A stretch of 64,000 nucleotides of DNA. Source: Strigops habroptila (taxonomy: Eukaryota > Chordata > Aves > Psittaciformes > Psittacidae). Of the stretch, positions 1 to 13,200 are shown piece after piece (position 1 is the stretch's first letter; every line of letters begins with the position of its first letter). A model generated the notes under the pieces. It ran no database searches, was not told the DNA's origin, and was given only the letters and a program-made list of their open reading frames with translations. A program made the translations under genes and the position numbers. Location of the stretch: NCBI RefSeq assembly GCF_004027225.2, contig NC_044277.2:25372995-25436994 (forward strand), read 5' to 3'.

Positions 1-1973
1 ATTCTTGTAGTTTGAATGTCTTGTCATATTTTTGCTCTTTTTCTGCAAATATTTCCAATTTGCACAGAGAGCTTCAGAACAGTTCTTCTGTTACCTCCAG
101 GTAACTCTCAATGAAAACAGATTACCAATGCCTCTTTCCATCAATATTTGGAGCCCAAATGCATTTGAGTTTGTATCCGTTGGTAATTATGGCTAGTAAT
201 CAGAAATCTTAAAATAAATAAAACCCTAGAAAGATCATTAATGAGTAACTTTGGAAATGGAGTTGCTTACACTGGGATAAAACTAGTGTACAGAAGTGAA
301 GTTAAATTACAAATATGTAAAATGCGAGTCCTGGATTTAGACTCCATTCTGTTTCTGGAATTGCAGTTTAAAAAGCAGACAGAACAGCTCTGAAGAGGCC
401 TGTCTCCACCCCTGGTACTGACAATTGTACCTTATCCCACTTATGCTGTGTAGAGCTAAGGGAAATTGAGTAGCTTTTGACAGGGATGCAGAAAAACAGC
501 TAACTTCCTCTTCTGGCAGGAATATGGAAGTAGAATTAATGCTCCTAAAATGCTTTGCTCAGGTGGGAAGTATTACAGAAGCTTTTGTTTCGTTAAGGGA
601 TAAAATAGAACTATGCTAAATCAGTTTGGCCAAGTCTTTGTAAATGAATAAAGAACAACTATGTAACTGGTATTGTAATTGGGTTCTTCAGAACCAGGAA
701 AACAAAAAAGACTGATTTCTTTTTAGTGGAGAATTATCCCCATTAGAAGTAAATAAAACTGAGGGAGACCCTTCAAGAGGCAGGGAAATGCACTCTAAAT
801 ACTGCAGATCAAAACCTCACTTGCATCAAAACCTGCTTGTACTGACAAGGCATTACAAGCCACATCCTCTTTCTTTGCACATCAAATCATAACTCTCTTC
901 TCAGTGTTTAAATGGTGCTGTGCTCTAGGTAGGTCCTGTTTTCTGTATGAGGATGGTCTCTGATCTGTGTTTGTGGCAGTTATAACAAGGCTATTCACTT
1001 CAGTAAATCAGCTCCTGATTTCTCACAGAGATAAGGATCTGAATGAAGGCCTTGGTGGTCTGTGCTGTGGCTTCTTCCCTTGCTAGTAATTTGCAGTGTG
1101 ACTTTTGCATAAGTTAAGCAGGGAGGGGAGAATTATATTTCACCAGGAAACTGTGCTAACTGTGTCCACTTGAGAAAGGCAGCAGAAGAGAGCCAAAAGT
1201 ACAATATAACTGCTTGGAGAGCAGAGAACAATAATCCTATCCCCTTGTTCAAACATGTTTAAAATGCTTGTCTGATACTTCTATTATCACAATAAAATTT
1301 AACAGAAAACTGCTGTTTTAAATGAGTGTATGGCTGTGTATCCTGGGTTGAGGTAGTTCTGGCATTACTTTCACTAGAGCTATTTACCAGGTTTTTGTCT
1401 GTGCATGGGGGGTTATGACTGTACCATGTGCAGTTACATATATCACCTTTTTAAAATGTCACATAAGTAGCCAGTGGTGTTCTCTACTGATATAAAACTT
1501 GTAAAGACATGTACTTTCTCAAATATTCTTTAATATTTCTGTGCACTGTTTTCACAAATGATGCAAGGTTGGGGAAAGATGGGAAAAGGCATCTATCTGT
1601 AACTGTGCCAAAGAAAACACATTTATTTGGATTCAGGCTCAGTCATGGATATGCACAGTCATGGAAATAAGAGAAAAAAACTGTATTAATATCATTGTGT
1701 TGTTCAGACTGTGCCTGTGCATGAAACCACATTACGTCAAGTAAATCTCATAATACTAAGGCAAGTCATGGGAAATGTTGGGATGGAAATCCCGGTCAAT
1801 CCCAGTCCTATGTTGTCACTGACAAAAGGGCATCGTATTTATGGAAGAAAGCAAGAAACAAATCAAATAAAGCCTGAGAAGCAGAATGTTTTCATAGTGA
1901 TGTTTAGTATGAAGTACAACAAACACTTTCTCAGGCCAGTTTTTCAAGCTTTTTATTTTTTTTCTCTTTACAG
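1..1973 (+). other. PIP4P2: PIP4P2 intron (left part, enters from outside the window)
   Basis: AT-rich non-coding sequence. No exon for the upstream cysteine-rich part (the region around RVVCGHC in the human protein) could be found, so that exon is taken to lie left of the window. No repeat family was recognised. Confidence 0.6.
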
Positions 1974-2026
1974 TGGATGGAACTGAGGTTTAACACACTA
2001 GCAAAATGCCCACACTGCAAAAAAAT
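1974..2026 (+). CDS. PIP4P2: PIP4P2 coding exon (CPHC zinc-binding-type segment)
   Basis: The exon follows a strong polypyrimidine tract and CAG at 1971-1973, opens in phase 0 with TGG, and ends with two bases (AT) of an Ile codon before GTAAG at 2027. It encodes 17 full codons, ending AKCPHCKK. The CxxC pair belongs to the cysteine-rich cytosolic region of TMEM55 proteins. An ATG-started ORF running through it from 1711 is mostly intron read-through and was not used. Confidence 0.93.
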
Positions 2027-5000
2027 GTAAGTTCTCTGAAAGCAAGATTACATAAATTAACTGTTAAATGAGTTGCCAGAGTTTCTTCCCTAAAATCTTG
2101 GGAGTAAAATGTCTTCCATGCTGATTATTTTGCCATGCTCATCTGAATTTCGGGACTAAAGACCATGTTATGTGCACATGAATTCTCCACTCTTTATGCA
2201 CAAATTAGTAACACTGACAAATCTAACCTGCATTTATTAAAATGCTCTGATTGAATTGCTAGAGCCATAAATAAGCTGCTAACAATAGACAGGAATAGGT
2301 TATTAAAATTAACAACTTAGATCCTTGAAATTTTACTACTTCGTAAAGTTAATCAGATGTCGTGCTTAAATGCGGAACTTGAATTGCCTTATTGTAAAAG
2401 GAGGAAATGAAATAATTTTGTCTTAATTTGAAAGAGGTTTTACTGATTTCATAAACTCAACAACTAACTTGCGTTAAGTATCTTGATGCATTAGTTTGTT
2501 TAATGTTTATGAATTACTGTGGAATAACTTGTCTACTCACCTGCTGTTTCTTTAGTAAGGAGGAGAAAAATTAGAACACAAGAGCTGAAGAGTGTTTTTA
2601 TGTTTTGGGGTTTGTTCTCTTTTTTTTTTTTCCTTTTTGAGTGTTTGGGCTCTCTTGTCTGAGGTCACTTAGCGTAAATTGTTGTTAAAAGCTACACTAC
2701 TAACATGCTCTAAATTTGTATGAAATCTTAACCACAGGGTGTGAAATAAGACTTAAAAATATTACTTCAGAGACCTTCTTGTCCTGCTGATTTATTTAAA
2801 TAAATTTAATTAAATATTTGTCTTCCTTTGATAGGCAAGTGTGATTTCCAGTTAAGGGAACAAATGTGTTCTCCACTGGGAATGGAGAACTACAGTTGTG
2901 TTGCGTGTTATAGGAAAAACCTGCAGGTCCCTTAGGAAGCAGGAGGCTTAGGATAAATGTACTGTAGGTGTTGGTATGGCATGGTCTTCCAACAGAGGTT
3001 GAAATCTTTTACTGGAGTATTTGACAGAGAAGTCAGCCTACAAGTATGTTTAACCTGAGGAGTGTAACCCATCAGGTGTGGAGTAGTGGGTTTGCTGTAG
3101 TTTGCTTTGGTCTTGATGAGACGTTGCTTTGCAGGGGTGTTCTTACTGACTGTAATTGCAGTCAGTCCTGGTGGGAGGGGTTGGTGTTTTGTGGTTTGTT
3201 TTGTTTGTTTTTAAACTAATTGCAACTTTGTTTTAAATTTTACCATGTCACACTTGATAGTTGACCTCAGCGTTTTTCCTGACTCTCCCTAGGAACAAAA
3301 TCCTTTGCTGTTTAACCTTTTTAAAACTAAAAAATAAATCAACAAAACCCAAACAGAAACCCAACCCAAACAACAGCAAAAAAACCTCAAACAACTTCTG
3401 CAAGGAACAGTCCAAAAGTCATACCGTGTGATCTTTTGATCTGTCTTCTGTTGATTTGTTGCTTGTATTTTAAATCCAGCTGGAGTCTAAGGATTCCTTA
3501 GTATCTGTGTCTGGAAGGTGCAAAGCAGCTATCTGTATGTTACAAAACCGGAGCATCTCTGCAGTGCAGTTTGTGAGAATTGCAGCTTGCCTGCACTGAT
3601 TGCAGGATACAAAACAAACTTTAACAAATAGGCATTTCTGTCCTTGGGCTGAGGATGCAAACTATGGAATATTGTAATTTAGCTTTGAATGAGTTGGTTG
3701 ATATCTTCCCACGATTGAGATGTGATGGTCAAGAGTTCTGCACTTCCAGCAGCGTAAACATTTCTAATGCATGGATTTAGGACACACTATAGGTGAGGCA
3801 GAGCTTTGAGTTGTGATGATGGAATAAATAACTGCAGTGACCTGCTGCTTTCTATCAGCTCTTTGACAGAGGTCGTCATACCTGTAGCCCAAGTAGTTAG
3901 AAGGGAATGTGGGGTTCTTTATTTCAACTTATTAATGCAAAACTTCTTTAATTAGTAGCTGACTAGTCAGATGCAAAACTATTAATTCCTTCTGTTGACT
4001 CAGATGATGATTGTCACTGAAAAAAGGATAGTGTAGACTAAGACAAAAGGCACCAGAGGATAATACCTGGGAATGGGGGAGAAACTCTTTCTTTTTACTC
4101 TTTGTGATCTTTTGTATATCAAAATACAAAATACCAGACGTTTATCAGCCTGTTTCCCAAAAAAGCAAGAAGTTTAAGAAAGGCTTCTGGTGTTTCTCTC
4201 ACGTAATGATGGAGAAGCAGCAGGAACTGGTTTTTGTCTGCTGCTCTCTTTCCCAAGGTGTATATTAAATCATCAAGAAACTTCAGGATCGTGAATTCAG
4301 TTACTAGCAAGAGAATTGAATAGTACAAGGTTTTGTTTCAGAATGTCAAATCTCCCTATTTTTTTCTTTTTCCGTTAAAACCTACTTATTTTTCTCTTTA
4401 AGGTTTGACAATATGATGAACCCTAACGAATCTGTAACACTTTTGCCCCATAAAGTCTGCAAGACCTTTAGGAAAGAGAAGGGTGTTGGAACCCCATCGC
4501 TACTGTGGAAGCGAGTTTCAGCAGTGCTGTTCACCTTCAAAATACTGGCATTTTGATCTTCCTCTTAAAAACCCTTCTAAAAGCATGTCTGAAATCTGGC
4601 AATAATTCCTATTATTTGAAGCACAAGTGACCCTGCATTCTTTCCTGTGCTACTCCTTTATAGCCTCTGTCGCTTGTGGCAGTTTTCCCCTCTTCTAATT
4701 ACTACCTGATGCTAAATTGGCTTTGCTGTCTTTTATATCTGCTGCCACTGCCCAAAGGTCTGGCAGGTGCCTTTGCTTCCTTAGCAGCAGCTCGGAAAGA
4801 ACGAACCTCTGGCTTCTGGATATCTTTATAGGGAGTTCACCCTCAGTAGTCCCCCAGTGGAAACAGTTGCTTCTGCGATTTGAACATGTCCTTTGGACCC
4901 CAGTTTTAGTATTTCCAAATGCGCCTGTCAAAGTTGCTGCAGTTGCTAGGGTTTGGGTTAGAGTTTCAGCTTTCTTGATTCCAAGTTAGTTTGGGTGCTT

Positions 5001-8000
5001 TATATGTAATTTGGGGTGCATAGAGGGAAACCTCACTATTTAGAGTGTCCCAATGGCAAATATCACTGTCAGGAGATGAAAAATAAATTATGGTTTATTT
5101 GGATTGCTAAATATTCTCAGGTCTGTTCTGGGACTGTAGAAACTAATATATGTCTTTCATCTGTGCTGTCTGTGAGAAGACAAAGGCAGCTAAATTAAGA
5201 TACTTTTAAGATTTCAATTGTTTGGGGTGTTTTTCTGTTTTTGAGGTGATGTTTTTTCCCCTGGCCTTTTTTACTGTATAGGAGGGGACAGAGAAACATG
5301 GGTAGAAAATACACAAGGCTGTTAAGAATGCATGCAGAGTTCAAAACTGGGCCATAAGTCAGACAGCTCTGAAAGTGAAGGTCTCTTTCCCAAAATGAAC
5401 TTTGTATCTGTGTGAAATACACAGTGCAGCGAACATCATGTGTAATTTAAGTGTATTGAACCTGACATTTTTACCAGCTTATCTTAAGGTATCCAGCTCT
5501 GTAATAGAATTAGTTGTCTGAGTACACAGCCAGGAAATCTGCAAAGGAGGGAACCTGAAGTCAGTTTGGCAAGCTCAGTGCTCATCAGTTCAGCTTTTGG
5601 AGAAGTCTCCTCCCTGTCCGCTTTTATAAGACTTGTTTGTTTGGGGTTGTTTTTCCTTGTGAAAGTTGGAATCAAACAACATATATCTCTTCTAGAATGG
5701 CTGTAGAAGTATTTAGGGTGGCTTTTGGGAGGTGGGGGGGAGGGAAGGATCCGTGTGTGAGAGGGTAGTAAGATACCATTATTTCCCCAATTGGGAATTC
5801 TCCCACCTTAATCACACCCCCAATTTCATCCCAAATGTGCATGGTGAGGCTTTCAGTAAGAAGTAATTTCCCAAGAGAAATTAATGAGCAGAAGAGTTTC
5901 AGAATTTTTCCTCTTCTGAAAACATGCAGTAGATGGCTTGTGAGTGGTCCCTGTATTCAACCCTTGCCTTGCAAGCTCAGAATGTAAAGCCTGAGGACTG
6001 TGGGTTTGTGGTTTTTTTTTTTTTTTTTTTTTTCCCCCTTGGATTGTTTTAGAAATTCCTTGTAAGGAAATAATATTGGAGTAAAGCTGCTTAAACCAAT
6101 CTATTTGAAGCCTTTCTAAGATGAATGCTTAAAAAATTCTAGTCACATGCTAAGCATATGAGGCCTTACTATTGCTAATTAACTGGAGCCAGAAATTTGG
6201 TCAGTCATATGACAGATATACTACTTCAATAGCTCAGCAGTGTTTTCTTTGTTATACATTCATCTTGAGTATGTTGAACTATCATGAGATGAAAATTACT
6301 TTCCCTTGCATGTTTGAACACAGAGTATAAGCATCCCAGTATTTCCAAAGGCATGTTGATCTCCTGGAATAGAATGAAGTACTTAACTAATGATAGCATG
6401 CTTCAGGATGCGTCCAAAACTACCTCTTAAGATAGATGGTACATGTCTTACGAAAGCACCTCTGCCTCTCTAGTCCTTTCAGTGGATCTACACGTTCACT
6501 GTATTTCAGTGGAATTAAATCATGTTCCTATTTTCCTCATTATTAGAGCTGTATGTGATTGCAGATGAGTTACTCAAGATGTATTTGCTAAACAACGCTG
6601 AGCTTCTGGATTAATTTTTCTAACTTGTAGTAAAGAATGGAATGTCTTTGTTGCATTTTATATTCCGTTTGACTGAAACACTGTAATTATTAGCTTAACA
6701 GAGCAGATAGAGACGAAGCTGTCTGTCTTGGAGTTCATAGTCTAGATGATGAGTGACAGAACTTCCAGGGGATTTATTTACCTTGGTTGTCAGCAGTGAT
6801 TTGTGCTGCTTAGGTAACTTGTGGTAGGATCCTAAAAGAAAATTGGAAAATAAAATGAACTTACCATGGTTTTGAAGTTACTAAAACTGACTAAAACATG
6901 TCTAAAGGATTTCAGTCTTTGGAAATGTTGAACATGAAAAATTTTCTATGTTTGTGACTAAATGTTTGGGGTTTTTTATCTTCAAGAAATAGGGTAGAGT
7001 TTAGCCACTCAACAGTATTGAGTGAAATATTCCAGGAAATATAGTGCAGGTTGTTATTGTTCATGACATTTAGGGGTGCTATAAGTTATTTCCAGTTACT
7101 TGGATGCAATGGCTGAATTAAAGCTATGTATTAAAAAGTCTAAAGGGTGCCTTGCAGCCTACATAGAAGCTGCAAAGCAAACTTGGGTTTTGCAGTTCTA
7201 AAGGCTCCACCATACTTACCTGGGTGCAGCGTAGATACAGGAGGTAAGTGCACTAAAACTGTAGGTGTGGCACCTCTCTTTGTTGTAAGCAGCTAGATTT
7301 CTAGATACTAGATAATCTTCACCGATAGGTTTCCTTTAAAACAAATATGTGGACTCTGTCCTTTACTGCTTGGTAAAACTGTAGACTTTTCCTACAACTT
7401 TATAAACTTAAGATGGTATATGTGTATTGCCATTCTGTTTCCCTCCCCCCATTTAGACTGAACAGTTACTATCTATGTAAGAAGTTGCTTTTGTGGTTTG
7501 TTTTTTCTTTTAAAATACTATTTATTTTCTAACAGTTCTTCTGTTGGAAGTGCACTGCCACGGAGGCGCTGCTGTGCGTATATTACAATTGGAATGATAT
7601 GCATCTTCATTGGAGTTGGATTAACTGTGAGTCATGTATTATGATATACTTGCAACTGTGCGCAGGGGTGTGCGGGAGTAAAACCTCCTAAGTTTGTGTG
7701 GATTTTGTCATCTCTATTAAAACCATGGAGTTAATGATCTGAGTTGGCCAGAAAAAATAAGTGTTCCTAAAAAAAAAAAATACTCTGGCACTTTGAGGGT
7801 CTCTTCTTCCCAATGTTAAACTTGACTTTTCATCTCTCAAACTTCAGTTTTATGAAAAATGGTTTTACTTCACTGTAGAAATACTGGAGCATCTTGCTCT
7901 TGCTAGGGCTCTCAAAACTACCAGGTTTCCAGAAACACATGTTGCTGGGAATATAGTTCCAATGGAGGGGAATAGAATTCCAAAAGTTAAACATGTATAT

Positions 8001-8843
8001 GCCTTTATAATTTGTACATACTCTAAGGAGTAAAACCAGGTAATAAGCTATTTACAAATGGAAAGGCTCACATTGTCATTCTATTAGTCAGAAAACTATC
8101 TGACTTGCTTGGCTCTGAAGTATCGGATACTGGTTACTTGAGCCAGCTTTCTACCCAGAAGTCCCAGGAAAATACAGATGAGGAAGTACCTGCAGTTGAA
8201 TTCATATATGTGACTCTCATTGTATCTCTAACTTGTGTTATAACCTGAATAATTTTTTGTGTGAGCTTCAATGAGTTATGAAGGATTTTTCAGTTTCCCT
8301 AATAAAAACAGTGACAGCCAGAAATAAAACCAGTGAGAGATCTTTTTTTAACAATTTTACTGAGTTTGAAGATGTGAAAACATTTCTCCATGAGGTTTGC
8401 CCAGAGGCTTGTATAGCCTGCATCCTTGTTTTTTTGGTGGACCCAGCTGGGTTAAAACCCTGAGCAATGTGGTGTATGACCTTAGACTTGGCCCTGCTCT
8501 GATCTGGAAGCCGGCACTAGAGACTACCTGATGTCCCTTCCAAGTTCAATTATCCTATGATTGTGTAAAATTAAGTTAATAAAATATCTGTTTATCCTTA
8601 TGATCATTAAAAAGGTGCTAGAGTCCTTCTCAATATAATTTGCTTTTTGCTGAAGAGCAGGTAGTGCTGCTGTTTGACACTGTTGTTTTCTCTTTCTAGG
8701 TTGGTACACAAGATTTTGCCAGGCGGTATCATGCAACATATGTTTCTTGGGCTATTGCTTATCTCTTAGGTTTAATCTGCCTCATCCGAGCCTGCTACTG
8801 GGGAGCCATTAAAGTCAGTTATCCAGAACATAGTTTTGCATAG
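1974..8843 (+). CDS. PIP4P2: PIP4P2 (TMEM55A), last three coding exons; PtdIns(4,5)P2 4-phosphatase family
   Basis: Three exons (1974-2026, 7536-7626, 8700-8843) join in frame into 95 codons plus TAG. They encode the C-terminal third of PIP4P2/TMEM55A. Seen: WMELRFNTLAKCPHCKK with a CxxC pair, a basic RRRCC stretch, hydrophobic segment 1 (AYITIGMICIFIGVGLT), a short polar loop, hydrophobic segment 2 (SWAIAYLLGLICLI), and the C-terminus SYPEHSFA. Known of the family: a two-pass membrane protein of late endosomes/lysosomes, assigned to hydrolysis of PtdIns(4,5)P2 to PtdIns(5)P; human protein is about 257 residues. The CX5R-type catalytic segment lies in upstream exons beyond the left edge. PIP4P1 is the close paralogue, but the residues and the C8orf88/NECAB1 neighbours favour PIP4P2. 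All junctions are GT-AG and the phases agree, so this copy looks functional. Confidence 0.95.
2027..7535 (+). other. PIP4P2: PIP4P2 intron
   Basis: About 5.5 kb between two matched exons. It holds simple tracts: a GTTT-rich block near 3190-3215 facing an A/CAAAC-rich block near 3325-3390, a G-rich stretch near 5730-5745, and T22 at 6012-6033. Short ORFs at 3932-5675 on both strands show no recognisable protein features. Confidence 0.6.
6012..6033. repeat. Poly(T) tract, 22 bases
   Basis: Uninterrupted T22 followed by CCCCC in the PIP4P2 intron. No upstream retrocopy body or flanking duplication was recognised, so it is called only a homopolymer. Confidence 0.8.
7536..7626 (+). CDS. PIP4P2: PIP4P2 coding exon (first transmembrane segment)
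   Basis: Acceptor AACAG ends at 7535 and donor GTGAGT starts at 7627. The first base completes the Ile codon split from the 1974-2026 exon, then SSVGSALPRRRCC leads into a 17-residue hydrophobic segment. The exon ends in phase 0. The basic RRR before the membrane segment fits cytosolic placement of the N-terminal region by the positive-inside rule (inference). Confidence 0.95.
8395..8566 (+). mobile_element. Old CR1 LINE 3' fragment in the last PIP4P2 intron
   Basis: The + strand shows a diverged CR1 tail: TTTGCCCAGAGGCTTG, GCATCCTTG, CCCTGAGCAA, CCTGCTCTGATCTGG, CTAGAGACTACCTGATGTCCCTTCCAA, and the terminal TCCTATGATTGTG. Numerous differences from younger CR1 tails elsewhere in this window indicate an old insertion. 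It ends about 130 bases before the acceptor of the last PIP4P2 exon. An ATG-started ORF at 8278-8463 overlaps it and is not a gene. Confidence 0.8.
8700..8843 (+). CDS. PIP4P2: PIP4P2 terminal coding exon (second transmembrane segment, stop)
   Basis: Acceptor TTTCTAG ends at 8699. The exon reads VGTQDFARRYHATYV, then a hydrophobic segment (SWAIAYLLGLICLIRACYW), then GAIKVSYPEHSFA and TAG at 8841-8843. It starts in phase 0, matching the end of the preceding exon. The tail is characteristic of TMEM55 proteins. Confidence 0.96.
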   Translation, partial: VGTQDFARRYHATYVSWAIAYLLGLICLIRACYWGAIKVSYPEHSFA

Positions 8844-10280
8844 AGAAATTTAGATTATAGCAGATGAACATTTAGTAATTCTGGATATTACATCTTGGAC
8901 ACTTTTAAAACCTTCCCTGTAAGGATTCCATTCTGTTCAAAGTAGTTTTAAGACTGGGGGTCTCTAAGAACAAATGTTCATTGCACTAAATAATATGCAA
9001 ATAGTTTGTTTTGCTGCTAGATTCCCTAGCTCTGAATACTAAAGCTGTGTTTACATGTTCATAACTCTGTCTTTATAGGTGTTGAATTTTATTTCAACAG
9101 ACAGTATTAAGTTTTACATTTCCTTTGTTATGTTAAAATCCGTCTGCCATTTTTCTAGATGATCAGTAAGAATTCAAAAGCAAGAGTGTTTATAAGTGTT
9201 TCTACAGTAGCTTCACATTTGTACTTAACGTTTTAACTAAAATTATATCAAAGTGGCTTGCTTTAAAACCTAAGCAATAAGCATTTTGCTTGAACTGCTT
9301 ACTGTATCTTTTGCCTAAGATCATAGTGACCTTATTCAGGAAATGAAAGTTGTGAGTGTACTTTAAAAGACTGACACTGTTGCTAGAGAGACATTTGTAA
9401 ACACTGTATGCTTCGAGATTTTTCAGGTAGAATGATGCCACTGTGGTAGTCCAATTAAATTTCCATTTATCCAGGATTGGATTGCAGTTAGGATAAATGC
9501 TTTCTTCTCAAGGATCCTGGGATGTAGGTGTTTGGTTTTGGTTTGGGTTTTTTTATTAACTGGCAAATCCTAAAAGCCAAGCTCGGATTATGGAACTTAA
9601 CTCTGGTTGCTTGTACAAGTTCCTTAACAGGGTCTAAGGGAAGCATTTCATATGACTTTTGTAATACTTCAATGTCACATAGGTGACAATAAGATGGTGA
9701 TGGGTTGCCTCTTACTTTCCTCTGATCATGTCAGAATTTCCCTGTTTGGGAGACTTAAGCGCTGGTCACTGCAAAGGGAGACACTGTAAATTCACATTAA
9801 CTGCTGTAATAAGAAAATGAGCAAACCATAACTTGGACCATTCCATCAAAGTACATCTAGTCAATTTAGCACTGACTTGCAAAGAGAATACGGAAACAGA
9901 AATTCTTTTCTAATGATGTATTCACAAGGATTGAGGGACCAGTTCTTGCACTGCCCATCTTATAGTTTAAACAAGTTTTTGCTAAATTCGGAAGGAATGT
10001 CCTGAGTGATTTAGACAACTGTAGTGATTTAGATAATAGGGTCAGATGGGTAAATTAATGTGGATGTTTCAGGGATACATGTAATTTAAATTATCTATGT
10101 TCCTGCTAGGACAAAATGATATTCAGATAAGGATTTTGGAGCACAATAAATGTAAATGATCAAACTGTAAATGATCTGTCTTTGTATGATGCTAAATGTA
10201 TAAAAGCAGTAGCTCAGGATTACAATGTACCTTTTACAAATAAACTAATAAAGAAATAAAGATTATTATTCAAACTTAAA
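8844..10280 (+). other. PIP4P2: PIP4P2 3' untranslated region
   Basis: AT-rich sequence without coding character runs from the stop codon to a cluster of poly(A) signals. The downstream boundary is inferred from AATAAA at 10239, 10247 and 10255 followed by T-rich sequence. Small ORFs inside it (for example the - strand one at 9202-9441) have no recognisable features. Confidence 0.75.
10239..10260 (+). terminator. PIP4P2: Clustered poly(A) signals of PIP4P2
   Basis: Three AATAAA hexamers lie within 22 bases (10239-10244, 10247-10252, 10255-10260). A fourth at 10145-10150 could serve an alternative shorter end. Cleavage is expected some 10-30 bases downstream (inference). Confidence 0.75.
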
Positions 10281-13200
10281 ATATTTTGTTATTTATATGT
10301 AAAGAAAAATACACAAGAATTTCCTGGGATGAGCAATGAAGGCATTGTGCAGCAGAGGTAAGCTCTGCATTTTTGCCAAATGGCAGCCTCAGGAATATAA
10401 GAGGGCAAGAACAAATTGCTGATGTTTTGGGAAGAATGAGGAAGTAAATAAGGGATGAGACTACTGTTGGGATTGTTTTCTTCAGTCAGTGGCTTATTGA
10501 GGGGAATATGGTAATATACTCTGTTCTTTTCCTAATTCTGTTTACATCCTTTCAGGATTTGCTGTGCTCATCTGCATCTTAAACCTTTGAATACTCTTTC
10601 CAGGTGTCTTGTATTTCAAAGCACTGCCTGCCCTCCACATCCTGAAATGAAGTAGGCTGCAGCAGTACAGAAAATCATCTACTGCTCTTGAGGGCAGGGG
10701 GAGCCTGGGTGTAATGTTATATTAATGAATCAAAGGAATTGATACTTCCCCCCCTCCCTCCCCCCTGGTTAAGCTGTCCTTTATCTCCTATCTTGTGTTT
10801 TCTCCTTTTTCTTCTCATTTTTTGAGCAGAAGGGAACATACATGGACAAAGTATTTCTGTTTGGATAATAGGACAATAGTTGCTACTGCTTCCTTTTGCA
10901 AAGTGAAACGTAGTTATTTCTATAAAATAACATTTATTATGTCATTACATTTCAAACACTTTGGGGTACATAAGAATCATATTTTAACAGTGTGAGAAAA
11001 TTAATGGTATAATCTGAAGGGCCTCTCTAAGAGACTTGAATAGATCTGGCTACTTGTAGAACAGGCTTGTTGGCAGAGTCCTGATCTGTGCTGAACTACA
11101 TCTCAATCTGTTAAACTTTTCTAAACCAAGTTAAAAGCAATAAAATAATCCTGTCCTGTGCATACTGGCCTTCTTACTGAACTAATTTCTTCCATTGACT
11201 TTTAATAGTCTATTCCTCAATGTATTATTTTCGTGTTAGAGGTAGATTGGAATTCACAGTGAAGGGCTTCTGTGCTTTCAGGTTTTATCTTCCCCCTTCC
11301 CTACTCTCCTTCCACTCCTTCCCATCAAACAGTTTTTATACAAACTGAGTGTTGTTGTCTATGAAACACTTTAGACCTTAAACTGAGGGGGGAGGGGTTT
11401 GTTTGTTTTGGGGGTTTTGTTTGTTTGTTTAATTAGAAACCTACTGATGGGTGGGTGTGTTACTGGTTTTGTTTGTACCATCACATGCTGATCTGTTGTC
11501 TTTTAAAAACAAAGACTAGAGAGTAGTGTTTCTGCAAATTAGATTAACAGGAGATCTTTGTCATGAGTAGTATGTTGAAAGAAGCTCGAGGTTTCAAATC
11601 AGCCTGATAAGCAATTCACCATGAAGTGAGAAGATACCATCTTGGAGAAGATACTAAAGCAACCATCAAGCCATTAGTGGTTATTGCTGAGAAATGGATG
11701 ATAAGCAATATTTGCTTTTTCCTACTCTTTCACACAGTGTATGTCTTTACAAACAGAGGGAAAGCTGGGGCAGGAGCTTAATATCAAGGGCTAGAAAATC
11801 CCTGTAACTAACTGTAAGGGCTTGAAAAAATAAATAGGTGAGCAACAGCAGAGATGGTTTGTGATGTTAAATAATTTAATTCCCTTTTCTGACAGACATT
11901 CTGCACTGAATGCAATATGCCCTCTAAAAATGCGTGAGATGTTCTTCCAAGCAAGCTTGAGAAACACACTGGTAAAATTATTCAAAGATAGTGATTATCA
12001 AACTGGGAGGATGTGGCAAATACATGCCAACTATTTGCAAATACTTAATATTTTTATAAAGTTAGTGTGCTCATGTATTTCACTCCTAGATGGTAGAAAC
12101 TGAGAGCAAGCTGAATTATCCATGCTGTTTTCTTACTTATTCTCTTTCTGATCTGTGATTCTGATTTGCAATGCTGGGGAATGAGCTTTCCCTTTGAAAA
12201 AATATGATGTGGAGAAATAGATCAGTGTTGGAGAAATTACTACACTTGCAATAGAAAATTCTAATAACATTTATTATAATGTGTAATGTTCAAAAGGGGG
12301 ACTCTATCCCCCTTCATACCAAAGATTACTTTCTTTGTAGTGGAGTTACAGGCCACATTTCTCTCAGTAGTTAGATTAAGTTGTCCCTACTTCTCAGCCT
12401 TCCAGTTGTGTTCATCCATATACTGTGGCTCAGCAGCAGAGCTGTACCCCAGGGGAGTGTGAGCGACTGCACTGCACACCCATCGCTGGGGGAGGCGGAG
12501 AGAGTCTGCTTGAAAATAACTTTAAAAGTGCCTCCTTCATTCAGATTTCTTTCAGTGATTTTATTGGTACAGCTGATGAGCAGCAGATTGCACGAAGGTG
12601 AAGGAGCAAGAGGCTGGAGGTCATAAAAGAGATGGGGGAGAGGGACTTGGTGCCATTTAAGTTATTTGCAAGATTTCATTATGGTTATTTGATCCAACAA
12701 GAAAAGAATATCCAGGCTTAGTTTCCTGCAGTTTTAACCACAAAAGGGCTTTTATTTTTTAACAATAAAGCTACTTATTAACCTGATTAGCCAGCAACTC
12801 ATATTACACTTCACTGGAATCTGGAGAAGTCTACCAGGGACGTGTCCCTGTTTTACTTTCTTTGCTTTTATACTCATCTGTAGGCGTTCACTGTTGGCTG
12901 CTTTTGGGAAGAAAAAAAGGACATCAACGCTCAATGGATTTTTATGGTTCCTTTTTAACAGTTACGAGCAAGAAGCGTGTTCAGTTAAATCTTGCCAACA
13001 AAAGTAACAGCTATGACAGAATATGGATTGGAAATTGCTGATCCAGGTGACAAGTTGTATGTCATTAGAATGACTTAGTAAAATGATTATCAAATGGGTT
13101 TAAAAACACTTGTAAATAATGACTAAAAAATAAAACTGGATGATATGCATGGCGTCAAGAGGACAGTTGCATAGTATGGTTTTATCCAGTAACAGTGTAT

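Noticed and set aside
1711-1986. 91-codon + strand ORF overlapping a PIP4P2 exon
   Set aside because: Mostly intron; the true exon begins at the acceptor at 1973 and is in another frame.
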